DNA from: Helicobacter sp. 12S02232-10
GTDB taxonomy: Bacteria > Campylobacterota > Campylobacteria > Campylobacterales > Helicobacteraceae
DNA: 64,000 bases
Reading direction: 5' to 3'
Assembly (NCBI RefSeq): GCF_002272895.1
Contig: NZ_MLAQ01000007.1
Location: 1-64,000, forward strand
The position numbers were made by a program, and so were the translations under genes. The notes under the pieces were generated by a model. The model made no database searches. It was not told the origin of the DNA and saw nothing but the letters and a program-made list of their open reading frames with translations. How positions within the stretch are numbered: position 1 is the stretch's first letter; the number at the start of each line of letters is the position of its first letter. Positions 10,217-18,948 of the stretch are shown in pieces.

Positions 10217-11262
10217 AAAAAGCATTGGCATTATTTAGCGGCGGGCTTGATAGTATGATTAGTATGAAACTGCTTAAAGATCAGGGGATTGAAGTCATAG
10301 CCCTGCATTTTAACATTGGGTTTGGGGGTAATCGAGACAAACTTGAATATCTTAAAAATGCCACAGCTCAAGTCGGTGTAGAACTTCAGGTGTGTGATAT
10401 TAGAAACCAGTTTTTTGATGAGATTCTTTTTACGCCCAAATACGGGTATGGAAGATTTTTTAACCCCTGTATTGACTGCCACGCTAATATGTTTAGAAAT
10501 GCATTTTACCTGCTTTTGGAAATGGGAGCTGATTTTGTTATTAGTGGTGAAGTGATCGGGCAAAGACCTAAGAGTCAAAGAAGAGAAGCTTTAGATCAGG
10601 TAAGGAAGCTTGTTAGAGAGATTGGAAAAGATTCTATTTTCGATAAGATTTTAAGCAGAGATGGGAGTGATGTTTCTAAGCCAGTATATTTAGATGATTT
10701 GGTTTTAAGACCTATGAGCGCAAAGCTTTTAGAACCTACGTTTCCTGAAAGGGCTTTGTGGGTTGATCGAGAAAAACTTCTTGATGTGAATGGTAGGGGA
10801 AGAAACAGGCAGTTAAAGATGCTTAAAGATTTTGGTTGGAAATATTATGAGAATCCCGGCGGGGGATGTTTGCTTACAGATGTGGGTGTTAGCTTAAAAC
10901 TCAAAGATTTGAGCGCACATCGAAAAATGGTTATTGAAGATAGTGCGATTGTAAAAGTGGGGCGTTATATGGTTTTAAAAGATGGGGCGAGATGTGTTGT
11001 GGCTAGAAATGAAGAAGAAAACTCTAAACTTGATCTTTCTCATCCTTTGATGGAAAAAATAGAATTGCTTGAATGCGCCGGTCCTATAGGCTTAGTAGAG
11101 TCTCAAGCTAGCTTTGAAGATAAGGTGCTTGCTGGAAGAATCACGCTAGGGTATGGCAAAAGTCAAAAAGATCAAAGCTATCTTGTGCGGATCGGTAAAG
11201 AGGAATTGCTTTTAAGCCCTTATGACAAAGAAGAAGCAAGACAATTTTTATTTTTTAAATAA
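10213..11262 (+). CDS. PP-loop ATPase, MnmA/ThiI-like (HP0013 family)
   Basis: The first residues read MKKALALFSGGLDSMISMKLL; SGGLDS is the pyrophosphatase loop that adenylates substrates in MnmA, ThiI and argininosuccinate synthetase. Cysteines in FFNPCIDCHAN (about residues 80-90) resemble the thiolation or zinc positions of MnmA-like enzymes. The C-terminal third (VKVGRYMVLKDGARCVVARNEEE) is a separate small domain that recalls the NFACT-R/DUF814 fold. A tRNA-thiolation role is the likeliest guess but is inference. The gene is coupled to dnaG by a 4-bp overlap, as in H. pylori HP0012-HP0013. Confidence 0.8.
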   Translation: MKKALALFSGGLDSMISMKLLKDQGIEVIALHFNIGFGGNRDKLEYLKNATAQVGVELQVCDIRNQFFDEILFTPKYGYGRFFNPCIDCHANMFRNAFYLLLEMGADFVISGEVIGQRPKSQRREALDQVRKLVREIGKDSIFDKILSRDGSDVSKPVYLDDLVLRPMSAKLLEPTFPERALWVDREKLLDVNGRGRNRQLKMLKDFGWKYYENPGGGCLLTDVGVSLKLKDLSAHRKMVIEDSAIVKVGRYMVLKDGARCVVARNEEENSKLDLSHPLMEKIELLECAGPIGLVESQASFEDKVLAGRITLGYGKSQKDQSYLVRIGKEELLLSPYDKEEARQFLFFK

Positions 11263-11291
11263 ACTTATTTTGCAAATCCTAAAAAGCGGAT

Positions 11292-12554
11292 TTAATCAAG
11301 TTCCGTTTTTTTAGGCAAAAGACACGCAATGATCAAGCAAACAATAAGTGTTATTGTCATATAGACAAAAAATCCGTTTTCTATCCCGTGGCTTTTAAAT
11401 TGCAGGGCAAAATAGGGTGCAGTTCCTCCAAAAATTGTGTTTGCAATTGCATAGGAAAATCCTGTTCCAAGTGCTCTGATATGGACAGGAAAAAGCTCGG
11501 CTTTTATCACGCCTGCTACTGAAGTGTAAAAACTCAAAATGACCAAAGAAAGCGTGATGATTCCAAATGCAGCCAAAGGGTTTTGTGTGCCTGATAAGAT
11601 GTTTAAAATCGGATAAGAACCAAGAACTCCAAGTACCGAAAATAAAATCAATGAATTTTTTCGTCCGATTTTATCCCCGAGTGCGCCAAAAAGGGGTTGA
11701 AAAATCATATAACAAAAAAGTGCTGCAAGCATAATATAATTGGCAGTTTGTGATGCAAAGCCTGCAGTGTTAATCATAAAAGTTTTTGTGTAAGTTGTGA
11801 ATGTGTAAAAACAAAGAGACCCTCCTGCAGTGAAGCCAAGCACCATCAAAAAAGGTTTTTTATACTTCCATAATTCTTTGATACTTCCTCTGTTTTTGTT
11901 TTTTTGGATATCTTGAGTGGTATCGTGCATATTTTTTCGCACCAGTAACGAAAGCAGTGCTAAAATCCCACCAAGTGCAAAGAGGATTCTCCAAGCATAA
12001 TCACCAAGCTGCTCTGGAGTGAATAGGATTTCCATTATGACAGCTGAAAAAACTGCTAAAAGTTGGCCTCCTATTAAGGTAACGTATTGAAAAGAAGAAT
12101 AAAATCCTCTATGCCCTTTGCTGCCAAGTTCAGAAAGATAAGTGGCTGCAATCCCGTATTCTCCTCCAACACTCAAACCTTGAATGAGTCGAGCGATTAA
12201 TAAAAAGATAATTGCCATATCCCCGACGCTATCTTTTGTGGGTAAAATCGCTATCAAAAAAGAGCCGATTGCCATCAGTATGATTGAATAAATCATCGAC
12301 TTTTTTCGTCCGATTTTGTCTGCGAGCGATCCAAACAGCCAACTCCCAATAGGTCGCATTAAAAAGCCTAATGCAAAAACACCAAATGTTGCAATGAGTG
12401 CTATAGTTGGATTGCTTGAGCCAGAGAACTGATGAGCAAAGTAATGGGCACTAAAGGCATAGATATAAAAGTCATACCATTCGACTAGATTGCCAGAAGA
12501 GGCGGCGATAATGGAAGTAATTTTTTGTTTTTTGCTTAGAGTTTTCAGCGGCAT
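11292..12554 (-). CDS. kgtP: MHS-family MFS proton symporter, KgtP-like
   Basis: A 420-residue protein with twelve predicted membrane segments. The family marks are SSGNLVEWYDFYIYAFSA at the N-terminus, GSLADKIGRKKSM in the loop between segments 2 and 3, LIQGLSVGGEYG in segment 4, and a second GALGDKIGRKNS loop in the middle of the protein. These define the metabolite:H+ symporter group, which includes 2-oxoglutarate (KgtP), proline/betaine (ProP), citrate and shikimate carriers. The best match I can recall is the alpha-ketoglutarate permease of Helicobacter and Campylobacter, so the symbol is tentative. It ends 29 bp from the convergent PP-loop gene. Confidence 0.75.
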   Translation of the reverse strand: MPLKTLSKKQKITSIIAASSGNLVEWYDFYIYAFSAHYFAHQFSGSSNPTIALIATFGVFALGFLMRPIGSWLFGSLADKIGRKKSMIYSIILMAIGSFLIAILPTKDSVGDMAIIFLLIARLIQGLSVGGEYGIAATYLSELGSKGHRGFYSSFQYVTLIGGQLLAVFSAVIMEILFTPEQLGDYAWRILFALGGILALLSLLVRKNMHDTTQDIQKNKNRGSIKELWKYKKPFLMVLGFTAGGSLCFYTFTTYTKTFMINTAGFASQTANYIMLAALFCYMIFQPLFGALGDKIGRKNSLILFSVLGVLGSYPILNILSGTQNPLAAFGIITLSLVILSFYTSVAGVIKAELFPVHIRALGTGFSYAIANTIFGGTAPYFALQFKSHGIENGFFVYMTITLIVCLIIACLLPKKTELD

Positions 12555-12693
12555 TAAAGACCTTTCTTCAGTTAGTTTGCAAAAGTTTTAAAGTATTTTC
12601 AGATTATTGCATAAAATATTTTTGATCGATTATTTTTTTATTTTTTTAATACTTATGAAAACTTTATGAAGCAAAAAAGTAACATCTTTCAGA

Positions 12694-13314
12694 TTAAAGC
12701 GTAACAAAATTTTTTAAAATTTTAAGTCCTTCGTGGTGAGATTTTTCAGGATGGGGCTGGAGTCCAAATATATTATCTTTGGCGACGATAGCAGCAAAAG
12801 GATACCCATAGATGCATTTTGCAAGCAAATTTTGAGGATCGGCACATAAGGCGTGGTAGCTATGGACAAAATAAAGGTAAGTTTTATCTTGAATATTTTT
12901 TAATAGGGGATGTTTGCTTGCATTTTCAGAAAAGATGCATTGATTCCAGCCCATATGGGGGATTTTTAGATTTGATTTTTCGATTTGGAATTTGATTACT
13001 TCCCCTTTGATGAGTCCTAATCCCTTGTGTTCTCCAAATTCTTGACTTTTTTCAAAAAGTAATTGCATTCCTAGACAAATTCCAAGCACATACCGACCTC
13101 TTTTTACAAAATCAAGCACAGCTTCTTTCATTCCAGTATTTTCAAGATTTTTTGCAGCATCTCCAAAAGCCCCCACACCCGGAAGGATAAGCTTGTCGTA
13201 ATTGGATAGTTTTGAGGGGTCTTTTTGGATTTGGGCTTTAGCACCGATTGCTTCAAATGCATTTTGAACACTTGCAAGATTTCCCATATTATAATTGATA
13301 ATACCGATTTGCAT
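12694..13314 (-). CDS. hisH: Imidazole glycerol phosphate synthase, glutaminase subunit HisH
   Basis: Class-I glutamine amidotransferase that supplies ammonia to HisF in histidine synthesis. The catalytic triad is visible: Cys in LGICLGMQLL, and His and Glu in LQPHPEKSHHEG. PGVGAFGDA and HMGWNQ are HisH-specific blocks. The 206-residue length is normal. No other his gene is near, so either the pathway is dispersed, or this is a HisH paralogue of the kind that Campylobacter places in surface-sugar clusters. H. pylori lacks histidine synthesis, which is one reason to place this genome outside that species. Confidence 0.9.
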   Translation of the reverse strand: MQIGIINYNMGNLASVQNAFEAIGAKAQIQKDPSKLSNYDKLILPGVGAFGDAAKNLENTGMKEAVLDFVKRGRYVLGICLGMQLLFEKSQEFGEHKGLGLIKGEVIKFQIEKSNLKIPHMGWNQCIFSENASKHPLLKNIQDKTYLYFVHSYHALCADPQNLLAKCIYGYPFAAIVAKDNIFGLQPHPEKSHHEGLKILKNFVTL

Positions 13315-13488
13315 TATTTCACTTCTTGGTTTTTTGGTATTATAGCTTAATGGAAATTAACTTTTTCAGAGCCATCAGCATTGTCAATTTTGATTTGAAG
13401 ATGGAAAGACTGCGTAATTTTTAATCACTATTTGAGTATTTTGATGCTTAAAAGGCTGCTGCGATAACTTTTGATTGATGGGGTTAAG

Positions 13489-14160
13489 ATGTCTCACAGA
13501 ATACTTTTACTTGAAGATGATCCTTTGCTTTCTGAAATCGTCTTTGAATTTTTAAGCGAACATCATTTTGAAGTTTGCCATTGTGAAAATGCAACTGAAG
13601 CTTTAGATATGGGGTATGAAAATAATTTTGACCTTTATCTTTTTGATGTGATGGTTTCAGGGGGTGATGGGTTTTGGGTGCTTAAAATGCTTCGAGATGG
13701 AGGTAAGACAATCCCAGCTATTTTTATTACCTCTCTTTCAAGTGTTCAAGATTTGGAGCTTGGCTATGAGAGTGGATGCGATGATTATATTCGCAAACCT
13801 TTTGAGCTTGAGGAGCTTTTGCTAAGGATTCGAACGCTTTTGAAAAGAAATTTTGCGCATATGAACACAGATTTTGAAGATTTTGGAAATGGGGTGAGGT
13901 TTGAGTTTCAGACAAAAAGTATTTATAAAAACAAGGATCTTATTTTTTTGCCAAAAAAAGAAGTGGAGCTTTTAAATATCTTTCTTCAAAATCCCAATCG
14001 CTTCATTTCCCAACAAGAGATTTTTGAAAAACTCTGGAGTTATTATGAAGAACCTAGTGATATGAGTTTGCGGGTATATATCAAGAACCTGCGTGCATTG
14101 ATTGGAAAAGATAAGATCATCAATCAAAGAGGAAATGGTTATTGTTATGTCAAACTATGA
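13489..14160 (+). CDS. OmpR-family response regulator
   Basis: A receiver domain with the acidic pair LLEDD at residues 9-11, the phospho-acceptor Asp53 (LFDVMVSGGDG) and the lysine of YIRKPFELEELLLR is followed by a winged-helix DNA-binding domain ending RVYIKNLRALIG...RGNGYCYV. 223 residues. The chosen ATG at 13489 follows GGGG; an upstream TTG at 13471 is unlikely. The stop codon lies inside the sensor kinase start region, so the pair is translationally coupled. It resembles the CrdR/DccR type of Campylobacterota regulators, but I cannot tell which signal or regulon it serves. Confidence 0.92.
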   Translation: MSHRILLLEDDPLLSEIVFEFLSEHHFEVCHCENATEALDMGYENNFDLYLFDVMVSGGDGFWVLKMLRDGGKTIPAIFITSLSSVQDLELGYESGCDDYIRKPFELEELLLRIRTLLKRNFAHMNTDFEDFGNGVRFEFQTKSIYKNKDLIFLPKKEVELLNIFLQNPNRFISQQEIFEKLWSYYEEPSDMSLRVYIKNLRALIGKDKIINQRGNGYCYVKL

Positions 14161-15379
14161 AGAAAGATCGGTTATGGTTAAAATCCTTTTGCTCTATCTT
14201 CTGACTACTGCTATTTTTTTGAGCATACTTTTTAGTCTTTATTATAATAGGGGATATGATTTGATTATCCACGAAAAAGCTAATGATTTGCGGGAAGATT
14301 ATGCAGCCCTTAGTCGAGTGATTGATAAAAACGGCAAATTTGATGAAAAAGTGTTTGAAGAAATAAAAACCCTTGATTTGAATACGAATTTTATGATCTA
14401 TGATAAATCAGGCAATCTCTTATATGATCATTTAGGTATGGAATTGCCTAAAAATAAGATCAAAAAAAGTGGAATTTATGTATCTAGTGGTTATATTTTG
14501 ATTGATTTTAATCCTATCAGAAGACATAAACACCATAAGAAAAACTCTTTTTCTTCTCCCCCATCTTCTTTTGATTATCAAATCATTATGAGAGGGGATT
14601 GTGTCATTTCTGATATTTGGCATCTTCGGCTTAAGACAATGGGATTTTTATTGTTATGTTTGAGTGGGGTGGGTTTCATCGCTTATTTTTTACTGAAGCT
14701 TTCTCTCAAACCGCTTAAAGATAAGATCGCTTTTTTAAATCGTTTCATCAAAGACACCACCCACGAAATCAATACGCCTGTAAGTGTGATTTTGATGAGT
14801 ATTGAAAGATTAAATAAAGCAAAGATTGCCGATGATGATTTAAAAAAATTCAACCGCATTCATATTGCTGCTAAAACCATTGCCAATGTCTATCAAAATC
14901 TAGTTTTGCATAATTTTTCCGAAAATGTTGGACAGAAAATCTGTATTGATATCAAAGAAATTTTAGAACAAAGGCTTGATTTTTTCACTCCCTTGTTTGC
15001 GCATAAGAATCTAAATATTAAAACCTCATTGGATTCGGCCAAAATTTATGCGAACAAAGATGGGATTAGATGTATCATCGATAATCTTTTAAGCAATGCG
15101 GTCAAATACAATAAAAAAGGCGGAGAAATTAAAATCAAACTCGAACCTTTTTGTTTATCTGTGAGTGATAGCGGGTGTGGTATCAATGAGAAAGAAACGC
15201 GCAAAATTTTTGAACGTTATACGCGATGCAATACTTCACAAGGGGGGTTTGGGATTGGTTTGGCACTTGTTGGAGAGCTGTGTTGTTGTTATGGGATTGA
15301 GATTGAGTGTAAAAGTCGTATCGGGGAGGGAAGCACATTCTTTTTGCGATGGCAAAAATCTCTGAATCAAGATATTTGA
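14147..15379 (+). CDS. Sensor histidine kinase with a His/Lys-rich periplasmic loop
   Basis: 410 residues from the ATG at 14147, which overlaps the regulator's end; ATG 14174 is an alternative start. Segment 1 (about 11-32) and segment 2 (about 164-184) flank a periplasmic sensor of some 130 residues. The phospho-acceptor is His206 in the unusual H-box THEINTPVSVI, where most kinases have HELRTP. The N-box (IDNLLSNAVKYNKKGG), DSGCG and GFGIGLALV complete the ATPase domain. Residues 125-132 read RRHKHHKK, a basic histidine-rich stretch that could bind metal or anions. It would phosphorylate the regulator encoded just upstream. Confidence 0.9.
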   Translation: MSNYEERSVMVKILLLYLLTTAIFLSILFSLYYNRGYDLIIHEKANDLREDYAALSRVIDKNGKFDEKVFEEIKTLDLNTNFMIYDKSGNLLYDHLGMELPKNKIKKSGIYVSSGYILIDFNPIRRHKHHKKNSFSSPPSSFDYQIIMRGDCVISDIWHLRLKTMGFLLLCLSGVGFIAYFLLKLSLKPLKDKIAFLNRFIKDTTHEINTPVSVILMSIERLNKAKIADDDLKKFNRIHIAAKTIANVYQNLVLHNFSENVGQKICIDIKEILEQRLDFFTPLFAHKNLNIKTSLDSAKIYANKDGIRCIIDNLLSNAVKYNKKGGEIKIKLEPFCLSVSDSGCGINEKETRKIFERYTRCNTSQGGFGIGLALVGELCCCYGIEIECKSRIGEGSTFFLRWQKSLNQDI

Positions 15380-15383
15380 TTGC

Positions 15384-15400
15384 AGAGGGTTTGCCCCTCT
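15384..15400. terminator. GC-rich hairpin between convergent genes
   Basis: AGAGGG (15384-15389) pairs with CCCTCT (15395-15400) across a 5-base loop, in the 25-bp gap between the kinase stop and the end of the convergent acyl-CoA synthetase gene. The stem is short and the T-run interrupted, so it is a modest bidirectional terminator at best. Confidence 0.45.
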
Positions 15401-15404
15401 CTTA

Positions 15405-17345
15405 TTATAGGAAAGATGTTGCTTCGGTGATGCTTGGAAAAAATAGGATTTTATTTTTTCTGCAAAATTCTTTGGCTTCCTCAACCATATCCCCGCCGAT
15501 AAGAATGGGAATGATTTTATGTTTGTAAGGGTTTTGTTTTAGAATTTGCACACTTCCTAAAGGATCTGTCATATCTTGTGGGGTGATGAGCATATAGATG
15601 AAATCAACCCCTTGGAATGTGTCAATAATATCCAATGAAGCTTTATATCTGTCTGCTAAAGCATCTCCGATAATGTCAATGGGATTATTGTGTGACCAAT
15701 GTTCGGGTAAAACTTGATTGAGAGCCTCTATATTTTGAGGGGTTAGCGAATAAAGTTTTTTTCCTTTTGAGACAATTGCATCAGTAAGAACCGTTCCAGG
15801 ACCTCCAGCGTTGGTGACAATAGCAATTTCTTTGCTGTCACGAAACAGGGGTTTGAGGATTAGGGCTTCGATATTATCGACGATATTCACTCCTAAGCTT
15901 TTCATCAGTCCAGCAAACATTTCATAGTTTCCACTTAAATTTCCTGTGTGAGAAAATGCGGCTTTAGCTGCTTCTTCGCTTTTTCCTGATTTGAAGAGAA
16001 AAATAGGCTTTTGGCAACTTCTGATATTTTCTAAGAGTTCTTTGCCTTTGCTAAGACCTTCTAAATATAAAGAAATATTTTTACAATGTGGGTCTTTTTC
16101 TAGCATTGTTATCAAATCCGAACTTTCCAAATCGATTGCATTGCCTGTGCTAAAGATATGGGAAAATCCTATATTAAGAGCATTGGCACTATCCATCAGT
16201 GCTGCAAGAACTGCTCCTGATTGTGAAACGAAAGCCAAATCCCCGCTTTTAAGATTGCCTGTTCCAAAGGTGAGGTTTAGATTTTGAGCATTGTTAAAAT
16301 ACCCCAAACAATTCGGACCCAACACGTTAAAATTATGTTCGCGTGCAAGTCTTCCGATTTCAATCTCTTCTTCTGCGTGACCGCTTTCTTTAAAACCTGC
16401 TGTAATGACAATCAGGTTTTTCAAATTTTTCTTCACAAGATCTTTGATGGTGGATATAACGAATTTTGCTGGGATGGCTAATACAGCTGTGTCAATATCC
16501 CCTTTTATTTCTGATATGTCTTTAAATAGAGGCTTGCCAAAAAGTTCGCCGCCTTTTTGGTTGATAAAAAATAACTCTCCCTTAAATCCGATTGAATTCT
16601 TTGCGACTACATAACCTGCCTTGGTTTTGTCTGTGCTTGCTCCAATAATGGCAATGCGTTGATTGTCTAAAAAATTGGGGCGTTGGCGGGGTTTTGATCG
16701 GCTTGGGGTGCTTGAGGAATCTTTGCGAATTCGTGCATCAACAGCTATAAGACCATTTTGAGTCAATTTTAAAGGGTTGATATCAAGTTCTTTGATATCG
16801 GGGTTGGTTTGAAGAAGTTTTTGGACATTTTTAACAAGCTTTATAACCTCACTCATTTGATGCTTGCTCCCTCGGTAACCCTCAAAGAGTTTGGAAATTT
16901 TGGTGGTTTTGAACGCACGTTCTATTTCTTCTTCTGGAGCTTGGGAATCAATGTAGCAAATATCTTTATAAAGCTCAAGGTAGATCCCGCCTTTTCCAAA
17001 AAGAATCACATCTCCAAAAACAGGATCTTCTGCTGAACCTATATATAATTCTTCGCCGTTGAGCATTTGTGTAATTATGAAACAATCTTTATCATCTAAA
17101 GGAATTTTATGGATTTCTTGAATGTTTTTTTTCATTTTTTCTCGGGCTTTTATGATTTCTTCATTGGAATTGAGGTTTAAGATTACTCCACCTACATCAC
17201 TTTTATGGACTACTTTAGGGGATTGGATTTTCAATACCGCTGGAAAAAAATCAACACAGATATCCTCTGTCATCCCTACAACCTTATATGAAGGCGTTTG
17301 AATTCCATATTCTCCAAGCCATTGATAAAGCTCACTTTCTGTCAT
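15405..17345 (-). CDS. ADP-forming acyl-CoA synthetase (acetate-CoA ligase type), domains in beta-alpha order
   Basis: A 646-residue NDP-forming acyl-CoA synthetase; the family couples acyl-CoA cleavage to ATP formation or the reverse. Residues 1-208 form the ATP-grasp (beta) part with His47 in VVHKSDVGGV and ELDINPL near its end. After a basic, proline-rich linker (about 211-225) comes the CoA-binding domain (IAIIGAST, about 231-350) and the ligase domains with FVSQSGAV and the phospho-histidine His466 in FSHTGNLSG. Both histidines of the phospho-relay known from archaeal ACD enzymes are therefore present. Fused bacterial proteins more often run alpha then beta, the reverse of this order. 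Acetate versus another acid as substrate cannot be decided. It stands alone. Confidence 0.85.
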   Translation of the reverse strand: MTESELYQWLGEYGIQTPSYKVVGMTEDICVDFFPAVLKIQSPKVVHKSDVGGVILNLNSNEEIIKAREKMKKNIQEIHKIPLDDKDCFIITQMLNGEELYIGSAEDPVFGDVILFGKGGIYLELYKDICYIDSQAPEEEIERAFKTTKISKLFEGYRGSKHQMSEVIKLVKNVQKLLQTNPDIKELDINPLKLTQNGLIAVDARIRKDSSSTPSRSKPRQRPNFLDNQRIAIIGASTDKTKAGYVVAKNSIGFKGELFFINQKGGELFGKPLFKDISEIKGDIDTAVLAIPAKFVISTIKDLVKKNLKNLIVITAGFKESGHAEEEIEIGRLAREHNFNVLGPNCLGYFNNAQNLNLTFGTGNLKSGDLAFVSQSGAVLAALMDSANALNIGFSHIFSTGNAIDLESSDLITMLEKDPHCKNISLYLEGLSKGKELLENIRSCQKPIFLFKSGKSEEAAKAAFSHTGNLSGNYEMFAGLMKSLGVNIVDNIEALILKPLFRDSKEIAIVTNAGGPGTVLTDAIVSKGKKLYSLTPQNIEALNQVLPEHWSHNNPIDIIGDALADRYKASLDIIDTFQGVDFIYMLITPQDMTDPLGSVQILKQNPYKHKIIPILIGGDMVEEAKEFCRKNKILFFPSITEATSFL

Positions 17346-17482
17346 AATGTCTCCTTGTATTTCTTTTTATATTTGTTATTATAGGTTAAGTTTTAAATTT
17401 CTTGCAATGAGTTTGATTTTTTTATCAAAATTTATTTATAATTGAAGTATGATTTCCATCAAAAATTTTAAGGAATTTATAA

Positions 17483-18307
17483 ATGAAAGAATATGCGTGG
17501 TTTGGTGTCGCAGGAAATTTTGCTAATCATTTGGAGCAGGCCGGAGAATCAAATGATTTTGCCGATATCATAGGAGATGAAAAAGATGCTCCAAAAGGAA
17601 TTTTTCCTTTTTATGTTCCTCATAGTGCGACGCATTTGGGAAGATACTGTATCAACAATGAAACTATTATTTTACCCCAAAATGATTCCTTTAATGTTCA
17701 AGCAGAGCCAGAGGTCGCTTTGGAGTGCGATTTGAAATACAAGGACGGAAAGGTTCTTGAGGTGATTCCAAATTATTTTATGGCTTTTAATGATGCTTCA
17801 GTAAGGAATGATAAAAGTGCTAAAAAACTCTCTCAAAAGAAAAATTTTTCAGAGGGCTCAAAAGCATTGGGGGAAAAAATTCCCATCGATCGTTTTGCCC
17901 CCGGAGGGATTTGTGATGATTATTCCATTGCTTCTTTTTTGATTTATAATCAGAAAACGGAGTTATATGGAGAAAATAGCGAGCTCACAGGATATAGTTA
18001 TTTTTATCAAAAACTGATTGATTGGATAAAAAACAAGCTCAATACTCAAAAAGAACACGCTGTTTTAGAGGATTTGAGTGAAATACTTAAAGAGTCAAAT
18101 TATCCTTCAAAAATTATCATCGCCATCGGAGCGACACGCTATACCCATCTTGCTGAGACAAGATTCTTAAAAAAGGGCGATGTGGTTGCTATTGTTGTAT
18201 ATAACCATAAAACATACACACTTGAAAAAATCAAAGAAATTGTTTCTTTGAAATCTATTCCTAAAGATTTGAAAGATATTTCTATTGTCAAACAAGAGGT
18301 AAGGTAG
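17483..18307 (+). CDS. FAH-fold-like protein of unknown function (DUF5718 type)
   Basis: 274 residues, starting MKEYAWFGVAGNFANHLEQAGE after TAAGGAATTTATAA. Two blocks recall fumarylacetoacetate-hydrolase proteins: QAEPEVALECDLKYKDGK, where FAH enzymes have acidic metal ligands, and a late IAIGATRYTHLAETRFLKKGD, like the family's GTP...G...L..GD region. I recognise it as a conserved Campylobacterota protein filed under DUF5718, but no reaction is known to me. It converges without a gap on the SMR transporter pair. Naming it a hydrolase would go beyond the evidence. Confidence 0.7.
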   Translation: MKEYAWFGVAGNFANHLEQAGESNDFADIIGDEKDAPKGIFPFYVPHSATHLGRYCINNETIILPQNDSFNVQAEPEVALECDLKYKDGKVLEVIPNYFMAFNDASVRNDKSAKKLSQKKNFSEGSKALGEKIPIDRFAPGGICDDYSIASFLIYNQKTELYGENSELTGYSYFYQKLIDWIKNKLNTQKEHAVLEDLSEILKESNYPSKIIIAIGATRYTHLAETRFLKKGDVVAIVVYNHKTYTLEKIKEIVSLKSIPKDLKDISIVKQEVR

Positions 18308-18625
18308 TCAAAAAATCGTCAATAAGACAACCGAACTCACTACAAACGCAACGCCTATCCACCCGATGGCATTGAGTCGTTCATTAAAAAGCAAGTATCC
18401 CCCAAGAATAGTCCCAATGATTCCAATCGCACCCCATACTGAATAAGCCACGCTTAAAGGAATTTTTTGGATTGCAAAAGATAGAGATATGAAAGCACAC
18501 AATACAAGAGCGATTGAACCAAAGCCAAATATTTTTCTTTTGAAACCATCAGATTTTTTAAGCATTAGATTCGCCAAGACATCAAGAAGAGCTGCAAAAA
18601 CTACAAAAATAAAATAAGCATTCAT
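18308..18625 (-). CDS. SMR-family transporter subunit with Asp in place of the key Glu
   Basis: 105 residues with four membrane helices. Aligned to EmrE, the helix-1 glutamate that binds substrate and protons is replaced by Asp15 (AALLDVLANLMLKKSDGF), while IPLSVAYSVWGAIG keeps the helix-3 packing motif. It overlaps the upstream SMR gene by four bases, so the two are made together and probably form a heterodimer, as in the paired SMR exporters of the MdtIJ/YkkCD kind. It is the last gene of the long leftward operon. Substrate (guanidinium-type cations, polyamines or drugs) is unknown. Confidence 0.85.
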   Translation of the reverse strand: MNAYFIFVVFAALLDVLANLMLKKSDGFKRKIFGFGSIALVLCAFISLSFAIQKIPLSVAYSVWGAIGIIGTILGGYLLFNERLNAIGWIGVAFVVSSVVLLTIF

Positions 18626-18948
18626 TTTTTTTCACCCAGATTGATCAATACAATTCCGATAATGCCAAGCCCAATCCCTATTTTTTGATAAATATTTGGC
18701 ATTTCTCCGAATATAAATATGCTAAAGCTTACAATCAAGCATAAGCCCAATACTTCCCACATTGCATATGCAATCCCTATAGGGATAATACGCACGCAAA
18801 GCCCCATAAAGTAATAGGAAAGAATGATTGAAGCTGTCATTAAAGCATACCCCCATCCTTCTCCTGAAGCAGCCTTAAGAGAGATAGTTGCAATAACTTC
18901 TGCCATAATGGCAATCATTAGAAACGCCCACGCTTTGAATTTAAGCAT
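18622..18948 (-). CDS. SMR-family transporter subunit with the canonical Glu
   Basis: 108 residues with four membrane helices. AEVIATISLKAASG carries the conserved glutamate (about residue 16), and IPIGIAYAMWEVLGL the helix-3 motif, with a second glutamate directly after the tryptophan. The partner gene downstream overlaps by four bases and has Asp at the equivalent position, so the pair looks like an asymmetric two-component exporter. Its first bases overlap the end of lgt by eight, which ties it to the same transcript. Confidence 0.87.
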   Translation of the reverse strand: MLKFKAWAFLMIAIMAEVIATISLKAASGEGWGYALMTASIILSYYFMGLCVRIIPIGIAYAMWEVLGLCLIVSFSIFIFGEMPNIYQKIGIGLGIIGIVLINLGEKK

